Source of the DNA: an uncultured Clostridia bacterium
GTDB lineage: Bacteria; Bacillota; Clostridia; Christensenellales; Aristaeellaceae
Direction: 5' to 3'
NCBI GenBank assembly: GCA_934631025.1
Contig: CAKTXR010000006.1
Location: forward strand, 1-64,000
Length of the DNA: 64,000 bases
Part shown: positions 57,553 to 64,000 of the stretch, piece after piece
Layout of the letters: each line of letters begins with the position of its first letter
How positions within the stretch are numbered: position 1 is the stretch's first letter
The notes under the pieces: model-generated
Told to the model about the DNA's origin: nothing
The model's database searches: none
What the model saw: only the letters and a program-made list of their open reading frames with translations
Position numbers and translations under genes: made by a program

Positions 57553-58740
57553 ATGGATTATCTGTTCATCAACGCGCGCGTACTCACGCCGTTTGCGTCC
57601 AGGGACGCGGCGGTGCTGGTGCGCGGCGGTCGCATTGAGGAAATCGCCGAGCACATCGAGCCGGCTGAGAACACGCGCGTGATCGACGCGGGCGGGCGGC
57701 TGCTCGTGCCGGGCTATATCGACCTGCACGTTCACGGCGGCGGCGGCCGCAGCGTCATGGAGGGCACGAGCGAGGCCATCTGCGCCATGGCGCGCGCCCA
57801 CGCGCTGCGCGGCACCACGTCGATCCTGCCCACGACGCTGAGCATGCCCCTGCCGGCCATGATCCGCGCGGGACAGGCCGTGACCGAGGCCATGGCCGAA
57901 AAGCACCCCTACACCATACTGGGCGTACATCAGGAGGGGCCGTGCCTATCTCCGGCACAGGGCGGCGCGCAGTCGACCGACGCGCTGCTCGTTCCCGCGA
58001 GGGCCGATCTGACCGCGCTCATTGAGGACTGCCCCGCGCTCAGGATGATGGGCGTCGCGCCTGAGCTGGACGGCGCGATGGCGCTGGGGCGGCGGCTGAG
58101 CGAGCGCGGGATCGTCGCCAGCGCGGCGCACACCGACGCGGATTACGACACCATGGCGCGCGCCGTGGTGAACGGCTTTTCCGACGTGACGCATCTCTAT
58201 TCCGGCTGCTCGAGCGTCGTGCGGCGCAGTGCCTTCCGCGTGGCGGGCGTGGTCGAGGCCGGACTGGAGATGAGCGCGCTGACCGTGCAGGTGATCGCCG
58301 ACGGCTGCCATCTGCCGCTGCCGCTGCTGCGGCTGATCTATCGCTGCAAGGGCGCGGACAAGATGTACGCCGTGACCGACGGCCTTGAGTTTTCCGCCGC
58401 CGAGCAGCAGGAGGGCGCGCTCTATACGCAGTTAAACGGCCAGCCCTGCCTGTACGAGGACGGCGTGATGAAGCTGCCCGACCGCCATGCCTTCGCCGGC
58501 AGCGTCGCCACGATGAGCCGGCTGGTGCGCACGCTGGTTCGCGCGGGGATTCCGCTCGCGGACGCTGTGCGCATGGCCACGGACACGCCGGCTCAGCGCA
58601 TCGGCGCGAAGGGCAAGGGCCGCATCGCCGCGGGCTATGACGCGGACATACTGCTGCTGGACGACAGCCTGCACGTCACGCTGGTCATGGCGGGCGGCGA
58701 AATCCTCACCGAGCACGCCGAGGAAAAGGACGCGCTGTAA
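57553..58740 (+). CDS. nagA: N-acetylglucosamine-6-phosphate deacetylase
   Basis: NagA removes acetate from GlcNAc-6-P. The 395-residue amidohydrolase has LVPGYIDLHVHGGGG (metal His pair), the Glu ligand in GVHQEGPCLSP, SAAHTDADY and VTHLYSGCSSV, with catalytic Asp in YAVTDGLEFSA. The usual phosphate-binding AxN segment differs slightly (QGGAQSTDALL). AGGAGGATACTCACC precedes the ATG. nagB is not seen here; the next genes degrade glycans. Confidence 0.92.
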   Translation: MDYLFINARVLTPFASRDAAVLVRGGRIEEIAEHIEPAENTRVIDAGGRLLVPGYIDLHVHGGGGRSVMEGTSEAICAMARAHALRGTTSILPTTLSMPLPAMIRAGQAVTEAMAEKHPYTILGVHQEGPCLSPAQGGAQSTDALLVPARADLTALIEDCPALRMMGVAPELDGAMALGRRLSERGIVASAAHTDADYDTMARAVVNGFSDVTHLYSGCSSVVRRSAFRVAGVVEAGLEMSALTVQVIADGCHLPLPLLRLIYRCKGADKMYAVTDGLEFSAAEQQEGALYTQLNGQPCLYEDGVMKLPDRHAFAGSVATMSRLVRTLVRAGIPLADAVRMATDTPAQRIGAKGKGRIAAGYDADILLLDDSLHVTLVMAGGEILTEHAEEKDAL

Positions 58741-59015
58741 AGGGGCGAGGGCGCGAAAGTTCGCAGCGGGCGGGAGAAGTCGCTCGGATGCGCGTCGGCG
58801 AGGACAACGTTTCCCGCGCGGAATATGTTGCTGGCCGCGTCTGACGGAACGGCCGGCGAGCGATCTTGCGAGAGCAGCCGGCGCGGCGGGCTGAATCGGG
58901 AATTCGCACGGGGCGGGGGGCGCTCCCGCCGGACAGTACCGCGCAAACGAGGCCTTCGATTATTCCTTTTTTCCGCGCAGAAGGCGCACTTTTCCGTCAA
59001 AATTGCGCAGATGGC
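58741..59015. other. Intergenic stretch between nagA and the GH2 gene
   Basis: No gene is visible up to the GH2 promoter. The stretch is very GC-rich to about 58950, then AT-richer. No clear terminator follows nagA, so read-through into the GH2 operon is possible. Confidence 0.4.
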
Positions 59016-59044
59016 TTGACGTTTGCTCCGCGTCTTTTTATACT
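59016..59044 (+). promoter_or_regulatory. Promoter of the GH2 operon
   Basis: TTGACG (59016-59021) and TATACT (59039-59044), 17-bp spacer, about 95 bp before the ATG. Confidence 0.8.
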
Positions 59045-59138
59045 CTTTGGTATGAACGGCTCGAGACGCTGCGCGTTCCCTTGCTTTTTCTGGATTATGC
59101 CCGACTATTATGAAATCTGACCCGTCAGGAGGATCACC

Positions 59139-61907
59139 ATGAGATACGTTCAGAACGAATCCGAAATCCTGTGCCTGAACCATGGCTGGCGCTTTATCGA
59201 GAAGGACTTTTCCGTCCTGCCGCCGGAAGCAAGCATCAAGCACGACGCGATCTACCGCTATGCCAAGGCCGGCGCGCAGCTCGGCCCTGCCAGCGCCGAC
59301 TTTGACGACGGCGACTGGAGCGAGGTTTCCCTGCCGCACGACTGGGTGCCTTTTAAGGACTTTACACCCTCCGCTTATCCCAACCACGGCTACAAAAAGC
59401 GCGGCATCGGCTGGTACCGCATCAAGTTCCAGCTGCCCGAGAGCGACATGAATCGCCAGATTCTCCTCGACTTTGAGGGCATGAGCTGCGATGCGCAGAT
59501 CTACTTTAACGGCCAGCTGCTCTACCGCAATTTCAGCGGCTACAAGAGCTTCACCGTCGATCTGACCGACATGGCCAACTTCGGCGACGTGCCCAACGTG
59601 CTGGCCGTGCGCGTGGACGCTTCCGCCTGGGAGGGCTGGTGGTACGAGGGCGCGGGCATCTACCGCAGCGTCTGGCTGCACAAGAAGGCCGCCGCGCACA
59701 TCGCGCATAACGGCATCTGGGCCAGACCGGTGCTGAAGGACGGCCGCTGGACGGTCAAAATCGAGACGACCGTCGAGAACAGCTTTGAATACGACCATGA
59801 CTTCACGCTCGAAACCGCGCTCTATGCGCCCTCCGGCAGCCTGTGCGGCACGGCTGTGCAGACCGGCACGGCGAAGGGCTACGACAGCATTGTGCAGAAG
59901 AGCGAAATCTCCGTCGAGAAGCCCGAGCTGTGGTCGATCGACACGCCGAATCTCTACCGCGTCAAGGCGCGCGTGAGCGGCGATTTCGGCGAGCATTTCC
60001 AGTGCGTTGAGACGGGCCTGCGCACAATCCGCTACGACGCGGACGAAGGCTTCTTCCTCAACGGCGAGAACGTCAAGATGCGCGGCTTCTGCAACCATCA
60101 GGATCACGCCGGCGTGGGCGCGGCCGTGCCCTACGCCATCAAGGAATACCGCATCGCGCTGCTCAAGGAGCTGGGCGCGAACGCCTACCGCTGCGCGCAC
60201 AACACCGACCCCGAAATCCTCGAGATCTGCGACCGGCAGGGCATGCTGGTGATGGAGGAAAACCGCACGTTCTCCTCCGCCGAGGACAACCTGCTGCGCC
60301 TTGAGAGCATGATTAAGAACAGCCGCAACCATCCCAGCGTGGTGATGTACTCCATGTTCAACGAGGAGCCGCTTCAGGGCACGCGCAAGGGCCACCGCAT
60401 GGCCGGACGGATGCAGGCGCTCGTTCACCGGCTGGACGACAGCCGCCCCTGCACCGGCGCGTTCAACGGCGGCCAGATGGAGGACGAGGGCGCGGCCACG
60501 ATCCTCGACGTCGTGGGCATCAACTATAACCCCGCCTCCTACGACGCGTTCCACGCCAAATTCCCGAACAAGCCCGTGTTCGGCTCGGAGACGGCCAGCG
60601 CATTCATGGTGCGCGGCGAGTGGGAAGAGGATCGCGAGAACCGCCACATCATCCCCAATTACGACGAGACCTGCGCGCCCTGGGGCAACACCATACACGA
60701 CACATGGGAGAGCGTCGACACGCGGCCGTTCAACTTCGGCTCCTTTGTGTGGACGGGCTTTGACTACCGCGGCGAGCCCACGCCCTTCACCTGGCCGAGC
60801 GTGGCCACGTTCTTCGGCACTTACGACAGCTGCGGCTTTGAAAAGGACGGCTGCTTCCTCTACAAGGCCTACTGGCACAAGGAGCCGGTGCTGCACCTGC
60901 TGCCGCACTGGAACCTCGGCCTTGAAAAGGGCGCGCCCGTGCGCGTGATGGCCTTCACCAACTGCGACGAGGTGGAGCTGTTCCTGAACGGGAAGAGCAT
61001 GGGCCGCAAGGCGTGCGGCAAATACAAGCCGGTCGGCTTCACCGTGCCCTATGAGGCGGGCAAACTGAGCGCCATAGGCTATCGAAACGGCGCGGAGGTC
61101 GTCCGCGACGCGGAAGAGACCACCGGCGACACGGCGCAGCTGCGCGTCGAGCTGAGCAAAACCGCGCTCAAAAACGACGGACTGGACGCGCTGGCGGTCA
61201 ACGTGCGCGCCTATGACGAACAGGGCCGCTTCGTGCCGACGGCGGGCGATCTCGTTCGCTTCGACGTGACCGGCGGCGCAAAGATCATCGGCGTGGGCAA
61301 CGGCGATCCCAACTCGCACGAGGACGACGTCGCGCCCTATCGCCGTCTCTACAACGGCTGCGCGCAGGCGATCCTGCTGAACGACGGCGACGAGGATATC
61401 CGCATCACCGTGCATACCGAAAAGGCCGCGCCGGTCGAACTGACGATTCCCGTCATGAAGGGCGAGAACGTGCCCTATATGAAGGCCGTGCGCGAGAACG
61501 CCCTCGAAAACTGGACGATGTTCCACAGCCTGTTCGACGCGATGCCCGATCCAAATCCGACCGTGGCGGACAACGACATGAACTCCTTCGAGCCGGTGGC
61601 GATCAACGGCATGGCGCAGCCGCAGTTCAAGGGGCGCTATGATACCTACGGGCTGTACCGCATATCGGTCAATCTGGGCGCGGCGCGCGGCGGACGCTCG
61701 ATCTATTTCGGCAAAATCTGGGGCGAGGCATCCGTCTATCTGGACGGCAAAAAGCTGGCCGAACGGCCGAACGACGGGCCGGAATTCCTGAACGTTCCGC
61801 TGCCGGACGACGCGGCGGGCGCGCACATACTGACCGTGGTCATCCACAACGTGGACGAGAAATGGTCGAACGCCGGCATACTGGGCGCGGTGTCGCTCAG
61901 GGGCTGA
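59139..61907 (+). CDS. Glycoside hydrolase family 2 (beta-galactosidase-like)
   Basis: The 922-residue enzyme follows the GH2 order. A sugar-binding domain is first (WRFIEKDFSV, LPHDWVPFKDF, GWYRIKFQLPE). The Ig-like domain and TIM barrel come next. The acid/base is Glu409 after Asn408 (YSMFNEEPLQG) and the nucleophile Glu484 (FGSETASAF). Ig-like domains (VNVRAYDEQGRFVPTAGD) and a C-terminal jelly-roll-like part (AARGGRSIYFGKIWGEASVYLDG) follow. No signal peptide, so it acts on imported oligosaccharides. Beta-galactosidase is most likely but specificity is unproven. AGGAGGATCACC sets the start; the isomerase and ARH-like genes follow closely. Confidence 0.93.
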   Translation: MRYVQNESEILCLNHGWRFIEKDFSVLPPEASIKHDAIYRYAKAGAQLGPASADFDDGDWSEVSLPHDWVPFKDFTPSAYPNHGYKKRGIGWYRIKFQLPESDMNRQILLDFEGMSCDAQIYFNGQLLYRNFSGYKSFTVDLTDMANFGDVPNVLAVRVDASAWEGWWYEGAGIYRSVWLHKKAAAHIAHNGIWARPVLKDGRWTVKIETTVENSFEYDHDFTLETALYAPSGSLCGTAVQTGTAKGYDSIVQKSEISVEKPELWSIDTPNLYRVKARVSGDFGEHFQCVETGLRTIRYDADEGFFLNGENVKMRGFCNHQDHAGVGAAVPYAIKEYRIALLKELGANAYRCAHNTDPEILEICDRQGMLVMEENRTFSSAEDNLLRLESMIKNSRNHPSVVMYSMFNEEPLQGTRKGHRMAGRMQALVHRLDDSRPCTGAFNGGQMEDEGAATILDVVGINYNPASYDAFHAKFPNKPVFGSETASAFMVRGEWEEDRENRHIIPNYDETCAPWGNTIHDTWESVDTRPFNFGSFVWTGFDYRGEPTPFTWPSVATFFGTYDSCGFEKDGCFLYKAYWHKEPVLHLLPHWNLGLEKGAPVRVMAFTNCDEVELFLNGKSMGRKACGKYKPVGFTVPYEAGKLSAIGYRNGAEVVRDAEETTGDTAQLRVELSKTALKNDGLDALAVNVRAYDEQGRFVPTAGDLVRFDVTGGAKIIGVGNGDPNSHEDDVAPYRRLYNGCAQAILLNDGDEDIRITVHTEKAAPVELTIPVMKGENVPYMKAVRENALENWTMFHSLFDAMPDPNPTVADNDMNSFEPVAINGMAQPQFKGRYDTYGLYRISVNLGAARGGRSIYFGKIWGEASVYLDGKKLAERPNDGPEFLNVPLPDDAAGAHILTVVIHNVDEKWSNAGILGAVSLRG

Positions 61908-61941
61908 GATAAAGACACAGCGGAGAAGGAGGACTTCCATC

Positions 61942-62811
61942 ATGAAAAACGGACTGGCCATATGGCATTATCCCCATCGGACGCTGACTGAAAACGTGGT
62001 TCACTTTTCCGAGATGCTGGACAGCGTGAGCGTGCTGGGCATCCACTTTGTGGACGCGTGCCGGCAGGATGGCGGCGCGGCGCTCTATGAAGCGCTGTGC
62101 GAGAAGCACCCCGTGTTCACCGTACACCACAAACTGCCCTCCACGCACGAGGAAAAGGACGTAGCCGCCTTTGGCGACGACATTGCGCTATGCGCGCGCT
62201 GGCAGAAGCAGTACGGTCTGCTCGCCACGCTCTCCTTCGACGTGCCGCAGGCCATCCGCGACAATATCTATCCCTATCTCAAGACCGTCATGGATGCGTT
62301 CGCGGGCGAAAAGACGCGCATTGCCATTGAGGATTTCGGCCTGACAGAGGAGGAGATGCGCCAGCTCGACCCGCTGAAGGGTAATCCGCAGTTCGGCTTC
62401 CTGCTGGACATCGGCCATCTGACAATGCGCCTTCATGACAGCCACTGGAGTCCGAAGAAGCGGCTGTTCAACTTTTCGCGCTACGAATGCCCCTCCCGTG
62501 AGCTGGGCACGCCGGTCACGCGCGCGGATTACCGCGAGGCCATCGTGAACAAGCCCTTCCCCATCGTTGAGATTCACATGCACACCAACGACGGCGTGCG
62601 CGATATGCACTGGTTTTTGGACAATCCCGAGGGCGTTGTGGACTCTCAGATGATCGCCGATCTGCTCGTCGAGCTTCATTACGACGACGTGCTGACCATA
62701 GAGAGCGCGCCCGGCTTCATGTTCCCCTGCGCGGGCAGGGAGGCCGACGAGGGCATCGAGCGCACAATCGCAATCTGGAAAAGCTGCCTTGAAAGGGCGC
62801 AGCGGCAATAA
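61942..62811 (+). CDS. Sugar phosphate isomerase/epimerase-type TIM barrel protein
   Basis: The 289-residue protein has xylose-isomerase-like barrel signs: RIAIEDFGLTEEEMRQ (Glu ligand), FGFLLDIGHLTMRLHDSH (Asp/His), IVEIHMHTNDGVRDMHW (His) and DVLTIESAPGFMFP (Glu). It differs from the homolog at 35268. It sits 34 bp after the GH2 gene with GAAGGAGGAC before the ATG, so it probably modifies a sugar released by that enzyme. Reaction unknown. Confidence 0.85.
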   Translation: MKNGLAIWHYPHRTLTENVVHFSEMLDSVSVLGIHFVDACRQDGGAALYEALCEKHPVFTVHHKLPSTHEEKDVAAFGDDIALCARWQKQYGLLATLSFDVPQAIRDNIYPYLKTVMDAFAGEKTRIAIEDFGLTEEEMRQLDPLKGNPQFGFLLDIGHLTMRLHDSHWSPKKRLFNFSRYECPSRELGTPVTRADYREAIVNKPFPIVEIHMHTNDGVRDMHWFLDNPEGVVDSQMIADLLVELHYDDVLTIESAPGFMFPCAGREADEGIERTIAIWKSCLERAQRQ

Positions 62812-62836
62812 TACGACATTCAAGGAGGAAAAAAAC

Positions 62837-64000
62837 ATGAATTTCGATCCCGCTTATCTCAATCTGTCCGCCATGCACGGCTGGGAAAAGTATTCGGCGA
62901 GCCTGCGCGGCGAGCTGCGCCAGTGCATGGACGAGGGCAGGGACGTGGAGGGCTATCGCGCGCTGTGCGAGGCCGTCGCCGATCTGCCTGACGGCGTGAT
63001 CCGCGAGGAGCTGGCCAACGTGTTCTTCGAGGCCATGCAGTCTGCGCCCATGCGCGCCGACTATCCCTATGTCGAGCCGGACGCGCTCGACGCGATTCAG
63101 ACCGCCCGCCCCGAAAACCGCCCCGCCCTGGGCGCGGTCAACGCCGATACGCTGAAGGACAAGATCCGCGGCGCGTGGCTGGGCCGCATCTGCGGCTGCC
63201 TGCTGGGCAAGCCGGTCGAGGGCATGCGCACGCCCGATATGCACGAGCTGCTCAAAAACAGCGGCAATTTCCCGCTGAAGCGCTACATGACCCTCGAGGA
63301 CGTGAAGAAAACGCCGCGCCTGCTCGAGCGCTGGGAGAAGCGCACCTGGGCGGACTGCCTGGGCAAGGGCAACAACTATTCCGGCTATCCGAACCACACG
63401 GATACCCCCTGCGCGCCCACCGACGACGACACCAACTACACCGTCATGGCCGCCTACGGCATCGTGGGCCGCTTCGGCCGCGATTTCACGCCCGATCAGG
63501 TGGCGACGGCCTGGATGGACTGCCAGCCCAAGAACGCCTACTGCACCGCCGAGCGCCGCGCCTTCCGCAATTTCGTGATCGGCCTGCGCCCGCCGCAGTC
63601 GGCGATGTACAAGAACCCCGACCGCGAGTTCATCGGCGCTCAGATCCGCGGCGACTACTTCGGCTACATCAACCCCGGCGACCCGCAGACCGCCGCCGAC
63701 ATGGCCTGGCGCGACGCGTGCATCTCCCATGTGAAGAACGGCATATACGGCGAGATGTTCGTCGCCGCCATGATCGCCGCCGCGGCCGTGACCGACGACG
63801 TGGCTGAGATCGTGAAGGCCGGCCTGGGCGAAGTTCCGGCAAAGAGCCGCCTGACCGCCGCCATCAATAACATCCTCTCCGAGTATCAGAGCGGAAAGAG
63901 CGAGGACGAGTGCTTCGCCGGCATCGCTTCCCGCTGGGACGAGTTCAAGGGCTACGACTGGGTACACACCATCTCCAACGCGGAGATCGTCGCCGCCGCG
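62837..64000 (+). CDS. ADP-ribosylglycohydrolase-fold protein (partial, runs off the window)
   Basis: A frame of 388 codons remains open to the window end. After a ~110-residue helical N-terminal extension it has KIRGAWLGRICGCLLGKPVEG and the metal motif PTDDDTNYTVMAAYG (Asp196-198, Thr199) of the PF03747 family. Family members remove ADP-ribose from protein or dinitrogenase reductase, but in sugar operons they probably hydrolyse other glycosidic or N-glycosidic bonds. AAGGAGGAAAAAAAC before ATG 62837 supports the start. It follows the isomerase by 25 bp in the GH2 operon. The second metal site lies beyond the window. Confidence 0.88.
   Translation, partial: MNFDPAYLNLSAMHGWEKYSASLRGELRQCMDEGRDVEGYRALCEAVADLPDGVIREELANVFFEAMQSAPMRADYPYVEPDALDAIQTARPENRPALGAVNADTLKDKIRGAWLGRICGCLLGKPVEGMRTPDMHELLKNSGNFPLKRYMTLEDVKKTPRLLERWEKRTWADCLGKGNNYSGYPNHTDTPCAPTDDDTNYTVMAAYGIVGRFGRDFTPDQVATAWMDCQPKNAYCTAERRAFRNFVIGLRPPQSAMYKNPDREFIGAQIRGDYFGYINPGDPQTAADMAWRDACISHVKNGIYGEMFVAAMIAAAAVTDDVAEIVKAGLGEVPAKSRLTAAINNILSEYQSGKSEDECFAGIASRWDEFKGYDWVHTISNAEIVAAA

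Noticed and set aside
58635..61961. Minus-strand frame of about 1100 codons
   Set aside because: Antisense to nagA end and the GH2 gene, which have complete catalytic motifs.
62717..63967. Minus-strand frame opposite the last gene
   Set aside because: The plus strand here carries a ribosome binding site and the DDDT and GAWLG motifs of the ADP-ribosylglycohydrolase family, which continue to the window end.

Overview
The window looks like chromosome from a GC-rich, spore-forming-lineage member of the Clostridia, plausibly a gut anaerobe. This rests on GPR and SpoIIP, a Gram-positive rpmH-rnpA-yidD-yidC-jag block, an IspH-ribosomal protein S1 fusion, strong AGGAGG ribosome binding sites, oxygen-sensitive enzymes (glycyl radical enzyme, radical SAM activase, iron alcohol dehydrogenase) and glycan-degradation genes. 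The exact order (Christensenellales-like?) is inference. Coding density is high, and most open frames opposite the listed genes are GC-driven shadows.

Layout. 1-1.0 kb: an HxlR regulator behind a long leader with two operator-like repeats, a more AT-rich non-coding stretch, and tRNA-Val. 1.1-8.4 kb (minus strand): a PF06541 membrane protein, an MBOAT / DHHW / RCC1-propeller operon that looks like surface-glycan O-acylation, then a UPF0210-ACT pair. 8.6-13.2 kb: aspartate kinase, RadC, a 2-hydroxyacid dehydrogenase with a DEDDh exonuclease, and an unknown protein. 13.2-16.2 kb: a two-HTH regulator and two tandem esterases. 16.3-19.9 kb: an Rrf2/CymR-like regulator, a rhodanese-TtcA-like fusion, an HD hydrolase and cysK, apparently one sulfur regulon with a shared operator motif. 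20.3-24.5 kb: PHP phosphoesterase, jag, yidC, yidD, rnpA, rpmH, then a solitary 5S rRNA with its own promoter. 24.6-30.1 kb: iron alcohol dehydrogenase, SGNH hydrolase, a FliB-like Cys-rich protein, spoIIP, gpr, rpsT. 30.7-38.2 kb (minus): comEC-holA followed by a membrane-tethered Mrr-type nuclease, then sugar isomerase, deoC, murG. 38.5-42.1 kb (plus): ispH-rpsA fusion, a NAGPA-domain exported protein, a small membrane protein. 42.1-48.7 kb (minus): a DnaA-box cluster, tsaD, a relic type I-C-like CRISPR array without cas genes, a Lit/DUF1461 protein, prfB, secA. 48.8-57.4 kb: an AraC regulator divergent from a glycyl radical enzyme coupled to a Nudix hydrolase, then PHP, GNAT, MBL and nitroreductase genes, and the radical SAM activase. 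57.5-64 kb: nagA, a GH2 glycosidase, a TIM-barrel isomerase, and an ADP-ribosylglycohydrolase-fold protein cut by the window edge.

The most interesting items are the nuclease coupled to comEC, the AraC/CYE-type glycyl radical enzyme locus, the decayed CRISPR array, the orphan 5S gene, the tandem DnaA boxes, and a dispersed ~110-bp repeat whose two copies both lie at the 3' side of a PHP gene. No complete defence system or intact mobile element was found. All functional names are by family motif recognition without database searches.
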